Source: Candidatus Scybalomonas excrementavium
GTDB taxonomy: Bacteria > Bacillota > Clostridia > Lachnospirales > Lachnospiraceae
DNA: 8,097 bases
Direction: 5' to 3'
Assembly: GCA_017694765.1 (NCBI GenBank)
Contig: JADIML010000155.1
Coordinates: 1 to 8,097 of the forward strand
Shown: positions 1-7,268 of the stretch, piece by piece
Layout of the letters: each line of letters starts with the position of its first letter
How positions within the stretch are numbered: the stretch's first letter is position 1
Made by a program: the position numbers and the translations under genes
Notes under the pieces: generated by a model
What the model was told of the DNA's origin: nothing
Database searches by the model: none
Seen by the model: the letters and a program-made list of their open reading frames with translations, nothing else

Positions 1-55
1 TATATAGGTTCATTTTACTGACATATTCATTTTTTGAAATTCATAAATTATTAAC

Positions 56-84
56 TTGCATTTCTCCCCTCAATTCGCTATAAT
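56..84 (+). promoter_or_regulatory. Predicted sigma-A promoter of pyc
   Basis: A -35 box TTGCAT (56-61) and a perfect -10 box TATAAT (79-84) are separated by exactly 17 bases. The predicted transcription start is near 91, giving a leader of about 44 bases before the pyc start codon. The bases upstream of the -35 box are very A+T rich and could act as an UP element. The match is read directly from sequence; activity is inferred. Confidence 0.8.
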
Positions 85-118
85 AGTTATAATTATTATG
101 AAAAGTGCCACTTCGCAC

Positions 119-126
119 AGAAAGGA
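119..126 (+). promoter_or_regulatory. Ribosome binding site of pyc
   Basis: AGAAAGGA lies 8 bases before the ATG at 135. Two ATG codons follow each other (135 and 138). The first has the better spacing (8 versus 11 bases), so 135 is preferred, although initiation at the second would only remove one Met. A short GTGC/GCAC inverted repeat (105-108 and 115-118, 6-base loop) sits immediately upstream of this site. Confidence 0.65.
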
Positions 127-134
127 TGTAGTAT

Positions 135-3100
135 ATGATGTCAAATCGTGTTCATCGCCCATTTAAAAGAGTTTTAGTTGCCAATCGTGGTGAAATTGCT
201 ATTCGCGTTTTCCGTGCGCTAAATGAATTAGGAATCACAAGTATTGGTGTTTATTCAAAAGAAGATAAATATGCAACATTCCGTACAAAATCGGATGAAT
301 CCTATCCTCTTCGTCCTGATAGAGGACCTATTGATGCTTATTTAGATATTGATACTATTATCGAAATTGCTAAAAATCATCATGTTGATGCTATCCATCC
401 TGGATATGGATTTTTATCAGAAAACCCTGATTTTGCAGATGCCTGTGAAAAAAATGGTATCGTATTTATTGGTCCAAAAGGAAATATTATGCGTAAAATG
501 GGGGATAAAATTAGCTCAAAGCAACAAGCCATCAAATATGATGTGCCAATTATCCCTGGTGTCGATCACCCTGTAAAAAGTACAGAAGAAGCCCTTGAGA
601 TTGCTGACATGGTTGGATATCCTGTTATGTTAAAGGCTTCTAATGGTGGGGGCGGTCGTGGTATGCGTATCGTTGACACAAAAGAACAAATGGAACAAGA
701 ATTCCGTGAAGCAAGAGATGAATCTAGAAAAGCGTTTGGAGATGATCAAATCTTTATTGAAAAATATTTAAGAAATCCAAAGCACATCGAAGTTCAAATT
801 TTAGCGGATACATACGGTAATGTAGTACATCTTTACGATCGTGATTGTTCTGTTCAACGCCGTCATCAAAAAGTTGTAGAGTATGCTCCTGCATTTTCGA
901 TTCCAGAAGAAACAAGAAATATTATTTTTGATAGTGCTGTACGCCTTGCAAAAGGTGTTGGATATGCCAATGCAGGTACTCTTGAATTTTTAGTTGATGA
1001 TACGAATACGCCTTATTTCATTGAAATGAACCCTCGTATTCAAGTAGAACATACGGTTACAGAAATGATAACTGGTGTCGATCTTGTACAGTCTCAGATT
1101 TTAATAGCACAAGGTTATGGTCTTGAAGAAGCTCCAATTAGCTTACCAAGCCAAGATTCTGTTACGGTACAAGGATATTCTATTCAAACTCGTGTTACAA
1201 CCGAAGATCCAGCCAATAATTTCCTTCCGGATACTGGTAAGATTACTGTATACCGTTCTGCATCTGGAAATGGATTGCGTCTTGATGGTGGTAATGCTTG
1301 TACTGGTGCCGTTATCACTCCTTACTACGACAGCTTACTTGTTAAATTAATTTCCCATGATAGAACTTTTGAAGGAGCCATTCGTAAATCTCTTCGTTCC
1401 TTAAAAGAAACTCGTATTCGTGGTATTAAGACAAATATTCCTTTCTTAATTAATGTATTAACACACCCACAGTTTGCATCTGGAAGCTGCTATACAACAT
1501 TTATTGAAGAAACTCCTGAATTATTTACTCTCCAAGCAAGTCAAGACCGTGCAACAAAAGTTCTTGAGTTTTTAGGAAATCAAATGGTAAATATTCATCC
1601 ATCTGAAAAACCAGTATTTTCTTCTTATCGTACTCCTCAAGTTGAAAAACCAGAGCAATTAGTAGGTGCTAGAGATAAATTTTTACAACTTGGTGCTAAG
1701 GAATTTACACAATCTATTTTAAACGATCAAAAATTATATGTAACAGATACAACAATGCGTGATGCACAACAATCTTTATTAGCAACTCGTATGCGTTCTA
1801 AAGATTTATACGGTGCAGCTGATGCTACCAATACGATTATGGCAAATGGGTTTTCTGCAGAAGCATGGGGTGGTGCAACTTATGATACTGCTTATCGCTT
1901 CTTAAAAGAATCTCCTTGGAAGAGACTTCGTACTCTTCGTAAAATGATGCCAAATACATTGATTCAGATGTTACTTCGTGCTTCTAACACTGTTGGATAC
2001 CGTAACTATCCAGATAATGTAGTGGAAGAATTTATTCAAGCAGCCGCTCAAGAAGGCGTTGATGTATTCCGTATTTTTGATAGTCTAAACTGGATTGAAA
2101 ATATGAAACTTCCAATTGAATCTGCTTTAAAAACAGGTAAAATTGTAGAAGGTGCTATTTGCTACACTGGAGATATTTTAAATCCAAATGAGACAAAATA
2201 TACACTTGACTACTATGTGAAAAAAGCGGTTGAATTAGAAAAATTAGGTTGTCATATTTTTGCAATTAAAGATATGGCTGGACTTTTAAAACCATATGCA
2301 GCCAAAGAATTATTCACTGCTTTAAAATCTGAATTACACATTCCTCTTCATCTTCATACCCATGATTCTTGTGGTAATGGAGTAAGCACTGTTCTTATGG
2401 CAGCAGAAGCTGGTGTTAATATCGTTGACTTAGCAATCGAATCTATGAGTAGTGTTACAAGTAGCCCATCTATGAATGCTGTTGTAGCTGCCCTAGAAGG
2501 AAGTCCTCGTGATACAGGATTAAAAGCAAAAGATTTAACATCATTAAGTCATTACTATTCTGATGTTCGTAAGGTTTATGCCCCTTATGAAAGCAATATG
2601 AAAACACCAAATACAGAAATTTATCAATATCAGATTCCAGGTGGACAATATTCAAACTTACAAGCACAGGCAGAACAAATGAATGCTGGAGATCGTTTTG
2701 AAGAAATTAAAGATTTATATGCTCAAGCAAATGAACTTCTTGGCAATATCATTAAAGTAACTCCTTCTTCTAAAGTAGTTGGTGACTTTGCAATCTTTAT
2801 GTTAAAAAATGGTCTTACAAAAGATAATATCTTAACAGAAGGAAAAGATTTATCTTACCCTGATTCTGTTATTGAATATTTCTCTGGTATGCTTGGACAG
2901 CCAGATGGTGGCTTCCCAGAAGAACTTCAAAAAATTGTATTAAAAGATAAAAAAGCAATTTCTGTTCGTCCAGGTTCTCTTCTTGAACCAGAAGATTTAG
3001 AAGCGATTGAGAAACAATTAGTAGAACGCTATAACTTTACTAACTTAGACGCTCATTCTCTTCGCCAGAAAGCAATTAGCTATGCTCTTTATCCAAAAGT

Positions 3101-3587
3101 ATATGAAGACTACTGCCGTCATTTTGAAATGTATGATGATGTTTCGAAACTCGATAGTCATGTATTCTTCTATGGATTAAGAAAAGGAGAAGAAACTTCT
3201 CTTAACATTGAAGCTGGTAAAGACTTAATTATCAAATTTGTGGATCAGTCTGATCCAGATGAAGAAGGATTTCGTACTTTAACTTTTGAAGTTAATGGTT
3301 CTATTCGTGAAATTCGTATTCAAGATAAAAATTTAACTGCAAATGTTGATCGTAAATTAATTGCAGATAAATCAAATCCAGCTCATATTGGCTCTCCTCT
3401 TCCTGGAACGATTACTCATATTTTTGTAAAAGAAGGCGATGTTGTAGAGCAAAATGCTCCACTTCTTACAATCGAAGCTATGAAGATGGAAACAACGATT
3501 ACAGCAAAATCTGCTGGAACTGTTGAATGCATCTATGTAAAAGAAGGCGAACAAGTACAAACACAAGCTCTCTTAATTAGTTTTTAA
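135..3587 (+). CDS. pyc: Pyruvate carboxylase, single-chain four-domain form
   Basis: Biotin-dependent cytoplasmic enzyme that makes oxaloacetate from pyruvate, bicarbonate and ATP; anaplerotic and gluconeogenic. At 1150 residues it is the usual length of one-chain pyruvate carboxylases. Domains in order: biotin carboxylase (about 10-455) with ANRGEIAIR, the ATP-grasp glycine loop GGGGRGM (171-177), Lys246 in RRHQKVVEYAPA and Arg301/Glu305 in NPRIQVEHTVTE; carboxyltransferase TIM barrel (about 530-830) with TDTTMRDAQQS, the probable carbamylated metal-ligand Lys712 in IKDMAGLLKP, metal ligands Asp543, His741 and His743, Arg615 in LLRASNTVGY and catalytic Thr876; an allosteric/tetramerisation region with Arg427 and Arg429 in TRIRG, where acetyl-CoA probably acts; and the biotinyl domain (about 1080-1150) with biotin-accepting Lys1117 in EAMKME. 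Residue roles come from homologous enzymes. All key residues seem intact. The gene is monocistronic, with its own promoter and terminator. The opening codons favour CGT/CGC for Arg, which fits good expression. Confidence 0.97.
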   Translation: MMSNRVHRPFKRVLVANRGEIAIRVFRALNELGITSIGVYSKEDKYATFRTKSDESYPLRPDRGPIDAYLDIDTIIEIAKNHHVDAIHPGYGFLSENPDFADACEKNGIVFIGPKGNIMRKMGDKISSKQQAIKYDVPIIPGVDHPVKSTEEALEIADMVGYPVMLKASNGGGGRGMRIVDTKEQMEQEFREARDESRKAFGDDQIFIEKYLRNPKHIEVQILADTYGNVVHLYDRDCSVQRRHQKVVEYAPAFSIPEETRNIIFDSAVRLAKGVGYANAGTLEFLVDDTNTPYFIEMNPRIQVEHTVTEMITGVDLVQSQILIAQGYGLEEAPISLPSQDSVTVQGYSIQTRVTTEDPANNFLPDTGKITVYRSASGNGLRLDGGNACTGAVITPYYDSLLVKLISHDRTFEGAIRKSLRSLKETRIRGIKTNIPFLINVLTHPQFASGSCYTTFIEETPELFTLQASQDRATKVLEFLGNQMVNIHPSEKPVFSSYRTPQVEKPEQLVGARDKFLQLGAKEFTQSILNDQKLYVTDTTMRDAQQSLLATRMRSKDLYGAADATNTIMANGFSAEAWGGATYDTAYRFLKESPWKRLRTLRKMMPNTLIQMLLRASNTVGYRNYPDNVVEEFIQAAAQEGVDVFRIFDSLNWIENMKLPIESALKTGKIVEGAICYTGDILNPNETKYTLDYYVKKAVELEKLGCHIFAIKDMAGLLKPYAAKELFTALKSELHIPLHLHTHDSCGNGVSTVLMAAEAGVNIVDLAIESMSSVTSSPSMNAVVAALEGSPRDTGLKAKDLTSLSHYYSDVRKVYAPYESNMKTPNTEIYQYQIPGGQYSNLQAQAEQMNAGDRFEEIKDLYAQANELLGNIIKVTPSSKVVGDFAIFMLKNGLTKDNILTEGKDLSYPDSVIEYFSGMLGQPDGGFPEELQKIVLKDKKAISVRPGSLLEPEDLEAIEKQLVERYNFTNLDAHSLRQKAISYALYPKVYEDYCRHFEMYDDVSKLDSHVFFYGLRKGEETSLNIEAGKDLIIKFVDQSDPDEEGFRTLTFEVNGSIREIRIQDKNLTANVDRKLIADKSNPAHIGSPLPGTITHIFVKEGDVVEQNAPLLTIEAMKMETTITAKSAGTVECIYVKEGEQVQTQALLISF

Positions 3588-3603
3588 ATAAAAAATAGAA
3601 AAA

Positions 3604-3649
3604 GCGATTCCAAAATAAATTGTTTTAAAACTTTTTATTTTGGAATCGC
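3604..3649. terminator. Bidirectional rho-independent terminator between pyc and degV
   Basis: A perfect 16-bp inverted repeat (3604-3619 pairing with 3634-3649) has a 14-base loop that contains the palindrome GTTTTAAAAC. On the + strand it is followed by CTTTTATTTTATTT, closing pyc. On the - strand it is followed by TTTTTCTATTTTTTAT, closing degV. The convergent gene arrangement and T-runs on both sides indicate that it serves both directions. Confidence 0.9.
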
Positions 3650-3665
3650 CTTTTATTTTATTTCT

Positions 3666-4532
3666 CTATTTTACTTTCTTTATAGCAGCAAGTGCTAAAG
3701 CTCCTGGACCAATATGGCAAGAAACACTTAAAGACAATGTGTCTAAATACACATCATATCCCGGTATTGCTTCTTCTACTTCTTTTTTAAATTCTTGTGC
3801 TACTTCTTCATTATCTGTATAGGCAATCGCAAGCATCATATTCCCTTCTTCGCAATGATTTGAAAAACGTTCTTCTAAATCCTTTTTCACTGCATTTATC
3901 ATGATTGTTTTCGCTTGTTTTGCTGTTCTTGCCTTGGAAAAGGCATCTAACTTCTCACCTTGAATTTGAAGCACTGGTTTTAAACGAAGTAATGTTCCAA
4001 GCGCTGCTGCTGCTGGTGTAATTCTTCCACCTTTTTTCAAATATTTTAATGTGTCAAGCATAATATAAATGCTAGATTCTAACTTCTCTTTCTCTAAGAT
4101 ATCTTTAATCTCTTTGACACTTTTTCCTTCTTTTACCAAATAGCAAGCATCTAATACTGCTTGTCTTTGTGTTACGGAAATTCTTTGGTTATTAACAACT
4201 TGAACCTTTCCATCAAACTCACGAGAAAAAGCTAATGCTGTTTCACAAGAACCACTTAAACCACTAGACATTGGAATATGCACAACTTCTTCATGAGTCT
4301 TTAATAACTCTTCCCAAAGTTTCATAATCTCATCAATTGATGGTTGTGCTGTCGCAATATCTGCTCCTGTTACAAGTTTTTCATAAAACTGTGTTTGATT
4401 TAATGTAATATCTTCAAAATATGTCTCTCCATCAATATCAAATGGCATTGGAATTACAAAAACTCCAAGCTCTTTCGCTTCATCCTGTGTAATTCCACTA
4501 TTACTGTCTGTCACTATTGCAATTCGACTCAA
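3666..4532 (-). CDS. DegV family protein (fatty-acid-binding, FakB-like)
   Basis: Cytoplasmic lipid-binding protein. Some DegV-family members (FakB) present fatty acids to the kinase FakA for phospholipid synthesis. From the TTG start it has 288 residues, normal for the family. Hallmarks: IAIVTDSNSGI at the N-terminus, PMPFDIDGETYFEDI (28-42), TAQPS (61-65), HIPMSSGLSGSCETA (85-99), DTLKYLKKGGRI mid-protein and HIGPGALALA near the C-terminus. Thr61, Ser93 and His273 sit where the fatty-acid carboxylate is held in characterised FakB proteins (inference by motif alignment). Start choice: an open frame extends to an ATG at 4562, but a good promoter (4574-4602) would start RNA near 4567, leaving that ATG almost no leader. 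TTG at 4532 follows a strong AAGGAAGG site and gives the expected family N-terminus MSRIAIVTDS. yitT lies upstream with no clear terminator between, so read-through is possible. No fakA is visible, so the biological partner is unknown. Confidence 0.93.
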   Translation of the reverse strand: MSRIAIVTDSNSGITQDEAKELGVFVIPMPFDIDGETYFEDITLNQTQFYEKLVTGADIATAQPSIDEIMKLWEELLKTHEEVVHIPMSSGLSGSCETALAFSREFDGKVQVVNNQRISVTQRQAVLDACYLVKEGKSVKEIKDILEKEKLESSIYIMLDTLKYLKKGGRITPAAAALGTLLRLKPVLQIQGEKLDAFSKARTAKQAKTIMINAVKKDLEERFSNHCEEGNMMLAIAYTDNEEVAQEFKKEVEEAIPGYDVYLDTLSLSVSCHIGPGALALAAIKKVK

Positions 4533-4541
4533 TATTCTATA

Positions 4542-4549
4542 CCTTCCTT
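4542..4549 (-). promoter_or_regulatory. Ribosome binding site deciding a TTG start for degV
   Basis: Reading the - strand, AAGGAAGG lies 9 bases before the TTG at 4532. It falls inside the longer open frame that begins at 4562. This supports the shorter protein. Confidence 0.7.
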
Positions 4550-4573
4550 TTCTTCGTTCCATTTCTACGCCCT

Positions 4574-4602
4574 ATTGTACCATTGTCCTAGAAACTTGTA
4601 AA
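4574..4602 (-). promoter_or_regulatory. Predicted promoter of degV, extended -10 type
   Basis: On the - strand, a -35 box TTTACA (4597-4602) and a -10 box TACAAT (4574-4579) are separated by 17 bases, with TGG directly before the -10 (TGn extension). The predicted start is near 4567. It lies in the short gap between yitT and degV, so degV can be expressed independently of the upstream genes. Confidence 0.72.
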
Positions 4603-4613
4603 GAGAACACCGA

Positions 4614-5489
4614 TTAATCATTTGGTCGTTTATAAAATTTTCCATCTAATTGATCGGTTTTAATGACATTTACAAAGGCTTTTGGATCGACAAGACGTAC
4701 TCCTTCTTTTACTTTTTTCACTTCATCACTGGATACAACAGAATATACCATAGAACGTACTTTATTATCATAACAACCAGTTCCTTCAAAAATAGTAGCT
4801 CCATGGTTTGTACAATGTAAAATCACTTCATACACTTCTTCTGGACAGTCTGTAATAATAAAAAATGTATGCTTCCGATAATGTTTATGCAAAGTTTGAA
4901 TGACTTGTGTAGAAGCAAATTGGAAGATAATAGAATACAGTGCCTGATTCCATCCAAATAAATATCCAGCTACCATTAACATAACAGCATTTGCTCCTAA
5001 AATATAATTCCATGTATCAAGATGTAACTTCTCTGAGGCATAAATAGCAATAAAATCTGTTCCACCACCAGAAGCTCCTGCTCGTAAACATAAATTAATG
5101 GCAAATCCATTAATAATTCCACCAAAAATACAAATTAATAGCACATCATAGACAATTGGCTTTTCTGGTATTATATCTGTAAAAATACTTGTCAACACAA
5201 TAATAATGCAAGAGTATGCTGTAAACTTCTTTCCAATCGTTTTCCATGCTACCATAGCTGGAATTGCATTTAACAAGATATTAACAAGTGAAAATGGTAT
5301 GTTGATACCAAAATATTCTGTTCCAATATTTTGAATTAAAATTGTTAAACCGGTAAACCCTCCTGGAAAAAGCCCTCCGGCTCGAACAAAAGTTTTAATA
5401 TTAGCAGCTATAATCAAAGAAGCAATAACAATCATCAATATTTTTTTAATTTCTTTTACATAGTCAACCTTTATTGTATCATACCTCAT
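4614..5489 (-). CDS. YitT family membrane protein (DUF161 membrane domain plus C-terminal DUF2179 domain)
   Basis: Integral membrane protein of unknown biochemical role; transport has been suggested for the family but not established. Its 291 residues match typical YitT proteins. The N-terminal part (about 14-200) is hydrophobic, with segments near 14-34, 64-83, 90-108, 112-134, 158-180 and possibly 184-200. Two related glycine-rich motifs, RAGGLFPGGFTGL (36-48) and RAGASGGGTDFIAIY (136-150), mark the two halves of the duplicated membrane domain. The soluble C-terminal domain (about 207-286) carries HTFFIITDCPEEV, GATIFEGTGCY and a terminal DPKAFVNV segment, as in DUF2179. The ATG at 5489 is preceded by AGGAG at 6-base spacing (5496-5500). 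It starts 29 bases after yaaA ends, on the same strand, so the two are probably cotranscribed; degV follows after a 51-base gap to its longest frame (81 to the preferred TTG). Confidence 0.92.
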   Translation of the reverse strand: MRYDTIKVDYVKEIKKILMIVIASLIIAANIKTFVRAGGLFPGGFTGLTILIQNIGTEYFGINIPFSLVNILLNAIPAMVAWKTIGKKFTAYSCIIIVLTSIFTDIIPEKPIVYDVLLICIFGGIINGFAINLCLRAGASGGGTDFIAIYASEKLHLDTWNYILGANAVMLMVAGYLFGWNQALYSIIFQFASTQVIQTLHKHYRKHTFFIITDCPEEVYEVILHCTNHGATIFEGTGCYDNKVRSMVYSVVSSDEVKKVKEGVRLVDPKAFVNVIKTDQLDGKFYKRPND

Positions 5490-5495
5490 GATTTT

Positions 5496-5500
5496 CTCCT
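5496..5500 (-). promoter_or_regulatory. Ribosome binding site of the yitT-family gene
   Basis: AGGAG, within AAAAGGAGAAAATC read on the - strand, precedes the ATG at 5489 by 6 bases. This is near-ideal spacing and fixes the start. Confidence 0.8.
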
Positions 5501-5518
5501 TTTATCCATATTTTATAT

Positions 5519-6277
5519 TCATTCAGATTCTTTTCTAAATATATAAAGATTCTCTGTAGAATCATTTTCTAAAAATTGATACCCCATTCTGTCAAACTTC
5601 TTAACGTCTTCCACATTTTGTATTTGCTCTTCTGCTAAAAATCGAACCATTTGTCCCCTTGCCATTTTTGCCATTGTAGCTTTTTGAACGAGTTTTCCAT
5701 TCACTTCTTCTGCAAAAACACAAGTTACAAATTGTATCTTCTTATTATCTCTTTTTACATACATTTCTACACATTTGGAATACTCTTTGGAAGCTAAATT
5801 TAAAATGCAGTCTGTTTCGGATACAAGATTCTGATATAAAGTATCTCCCCAAAATTCATATAAATCCTTCTTGCCCTCCACTTGTGCTTTTGCCTGCATT
5901 TCCAACCGATATGGTGTCACGCCATCACAAGGTCTTAAAGTACCATAAAATCCTGATAAGATTCTTAAATGTTCTTCCATATATGCCCACTGCTCTGATT
6001 CAAACACACTTGGTGCCATATATTGATATTGAATCCCCTCATAAGCTAAAATGGCTGGTGTATATGCCTTATCTAAGTCCATACATTGTATTCGCTCAAA
6101 ATTTAATTGTGCTAATTTATCATTACACTTCCAAAGTTGCTTAGCCTCCTCATAAGTTAAACTCTGTAAATAAGATAAAATCTGCCTTGTCTTCTCCAAA
6201 AACTGTGGATAACTAGAAGATGGCATTGTATCCGTATCTACATTCATTGTTTTGGCTGGCGATATTATAATTCTCAT
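5519..6277 (-). CDS. yaaA: YaaA family peroxide stress protein (DUF328)
   Basis: Cytoplasmic protein of the YaaA/UPF0246 family. In E. coli, YaaA is induced by hydrogen peroxide, binds DNA and lowers damaging free iron; the same role here is inferred. From the ATG at 6277 it has 252 residues, the usual family length. Signature motifs: MRIIISPAKTM (1-11), AYEGIQYQYM (78-87), the hallmark LSGFYGTLRPCDGVTPYRLEM (107-127), NLASKEYSK (160-168), FVTCVFAEE (183-191) and MARGQMVRFL (205-214). A frame extends 31 codons further to 6370, but that stretch contains a strong predicted promoter -10 (6320-6325), does not resemble the family, and is probably untranslated. An AGGAGG site lies 12 bases before the start, which is long, with a three-codon ATG-AAA-GAA-TGA frame between. 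First gene of a likely yaaA-yitT unit. Confidence 0.95.
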   Translation of the reverse strand: MRIIISPAKTMNVDTDTMPSSSYPQFLEKTRQILSYLQSLTYEEAKQLWKCNDKLAQLNFERIQCMDLDKAYTPAILAYEGIQYQYMAPSVFESEQWAYMEEHLRILSGFYGTLRPCDGVTPYRLEMQAKAQVEGKKDLYEFWGDTLYQNLVSETDCILNLASKEYSKCVEMYVKRDNKKIQFVTCVFAEEVNGKLVQKATMAKMARGQMVRFLAEEQIQNVEDVKKFDRMGYQFLENDSTENLYIFRKESE

Positions 6278-6289
6278 TCTTTCATAATT

Positions 6290-6295
6290 CCTCCT
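6290..6295 (-). promoter_or_regulatory. Ribosome binding site upstream of yaaA
   Basis: A perfect AGGAGG on the - strand lies 12 bases before the yaaA ATG (6277) and only 4 bases before another ATG (6286) that opens the frame ATG-AAA-GAA-TGA. The TGA of this mini-frame overlaps the yaaA ATG as ATGA. The site clearly serves translation here, but the spacing to yaaA is longer than usual. Confidence 0.65.
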
Positions 6296-6319
6296 GATAC
6301 GAATTCCTATTTTGGTTTT

Positions 6320-6328
6320 ATTATAACA
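6320..6328 (-). promoter_or_regulatory. Extended -10 promoter of yaaA
   Basis: Read on the - strand, TGTTATAAT gives a perfect TATAAT (6320-6325) with a TGn extension (6326-6328). No good -35 box lies 16-18 bases upstream, which TG-extended promoters tolerate. Transcription would start near 6313, leaving about 36 bases of leader before yaaA. This probably also drives the yitT-family gene. Confidence 0.65.
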
Positions 6329-6410
6329 TAAAGAAAAGAAAGTGGGAGATTTTTCTATGATAGAAATCACTCATTAAGAGAAATTTTTTATCATATTCCT
6401 ATCCTTATCA

Positions 6411-6453
6411 TATAAAAAGGAACTGAACACGATATTATTTTCGTTTCAGTTCC
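6411..6453 (-). terminator. Rho-independent terminator of the activator/dehydratase unit
   Basis: GGAACTGAA (6419-6427) pairs with TTCAGTTCC (6445-6453). After a single-base bulge the stem continues with ACGA/TCGT (6429-6432 and 6441-6444), closing an 8-base loop. On the - strand the hairpin runs into TTTTTATAT (6418 downward). There is no T-run on the + strand side, so it acts only for the genes to its right. It separates them from the yaaA promoter. Confidence 0.85.
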
Positions 6454-6470
6454 CATTGTATCTCTATGGT

Positions 6471-7241
6471 TTATCTATTCTTTTTTATTCTCATTGCCTT
6501 TTGCCAGCCAATTATCGCTGCTCCTATTGCTCCTGCATATTGGGCATCTATACTCGTTTTTATTGGCTCATTTAAATATTCACCTAACACTTCATAGAAA
6601 ATAGGGATTCTCGATAAACCACCTGAAAAAAAGATATGTCCTTCTAAAGGAAGTTTCTGTGCAAAAACAGCAGTTCTTTTACAAATAGAATGAATAATCC
6701 CAAGAGCAATATCTCCTGCATTCTCTCCTTTTGCCAACAAACTCACTATTTCACTTTCTGCAAAAACGGTACACATACTACTAATCGCAATCGGATTTCT
6801 TCCTTTTACAAATTCATTTAACTCTTTGATTTCCTTGCCAAGATTCCGACTCATCACTTCTACAAATCGTCCTGTTCCTGCTGCACATTTGTCATTCATT
6901 AAAAAATCTACTACATTTTGATCCCGATCTAATACAATCACTTTCGAGTCTTGACCACCAATATCAATGATAGCTCCAATGTTAGGCTCTAAAAAACTAG
7001 CGCCTCTTGCATGACAAGTAATCTCTGTTACTGTTTTATTGGCTTCTTCTAACAAATCACGTCCATATCCTGTTGTTACAACATAGACAACCTCTTTAGA
7101 CATCAATGTTTTATATAAAAAATACATACTTTCTTTTGGATTGGCTGATGTTTTCACCATTTCTTTTCTTACAATGCTAGTTCCATCAAATAATACTGCT
7201 TTTGTTGTGGTAGAACCCGAATCAATCCCAAGAGTCAACAT
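6471..7241 (-). CDS. ATPase activator of a 2-hydroxyacyl-CoA dehydratase-type enzyme (BadF/BadG/BcrA/HgdC family; YjiL-like)
   Basis: Homodimeric ASKHA-fold ATPase that uses ATP hydrolysis to push one low-potential electron from a bridging [4Fe-4S] cluster into its partner enzyme. From the ATG at 7241 it has 256 residues, matching characterised activators. Motifs: phosphate loop GIDSGSTTTKAVLFDG (5-20), VTTGYGRD (55-62), EITCHARGA (73-81), second phosphate loop IDIGGQDSKVI (92-102), cluster-ligand Cys119 in NDKCAAGTGRF and Cys157 in SSMCTVFAESE, and adenosine site FFSGGLSRIP (204-213). Both cluster cysteines are present, so it should be functional. Start: the frame opens at an ATG at 7265, but that has AGAGG abutting it with no spacing; the ATG at 7241 has AGGTG 6 bases upstream and gives the typical MLTLGIDSGSTT N-terminus. 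It directly follows the dehydratase-family gene, so the partner is almost certainly that protein. Confidence 0.94.
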   Translation of the reverse strand: MLTLGIDSGSTTTKAVLFDGTSIVRKEMVKTSANPKESMYFLYKTLMSKEVVYVVTTGYGRDLLEEANKTVTEITCHARGASFLEPNIGAIIDIGGQDSKVIVLDRDQNVVDFLMNDKCAAGTGRFVEVMSRNLGKEIKELNEFVKGRNPIAISSMCTVFAESEIVSLLAKGENAGDIALGIIHSICKRTAVFAQKLPLEGHIFFSGGLSRIPIFYEVLGEYLNEPIKTSIDAQYAGAIGAAIIGWQKAMRIKKNR

Positions 7242-7268
7242 AACTTCACCTACTATCTTTTTCATCCT

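Noticed and set aside
1..55. A+T-rich region with repeated TTCAT words upstream of the pyc promoter
   Set aside because: The copies are short and irregularly spaced in A+T-rich DNA, so an operator cannot be supported.
98..166. 22-codon leader frame beginning ATG-AAA-AGT, overlapping the pyc start out of frame
   Set aside because: It has no ribosome binding site, sits only about 7 bases after the predicted transcript start, and shows no attenuator-like codon run. Most likely chance.
349..1350. Alternative-frame + strand open frames inside pyc (349-576, 1117-1350)
   Set aside because: They overlap conserved biotin carboxylase motifs in the pyc frame and encode no recognisable protein.
2470..3566. 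Antisense open frames within pyc (2470-2667 and 3372-3566)
   Set aside because: They lie opposite a strongly conserved coding region, lack recognisable domains or ribosome sites, and are shadows of the real gene.
3640..3822. Small + strand frame over the terminator and the 3' end of degV
   Set aside because: It begins inside the terminator stem and is the complement of the conserved DegV C-terminus. It has no ribosome site.
5513..5545. Possible weak promoter for yitT (TTTAGA, 16 bases, TATAAA) at the end of yaaA
   Set aside because: Both boxes are imperfect and lie in A+T-rich sequence where such matches are frequent. Cotranscription from the yaaA promoter is the simpler reading.
5884..6144. 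86-codon + strand frame inside yaaA
   Set aside because: It is the complement of the conserved YaaA core containing the YGTLRPCDGVTPYRLEM motif; no independent coding evidence.
6278..6370. N-terminal 31-residue extension of YaaA up to an ATG at 6370
   Set aside because: It contains a TGTTATAAT promoter element and the AGGAGG site, is unlike YaaA N-termini, and would precede the canonical MRIIISPAKTM start.
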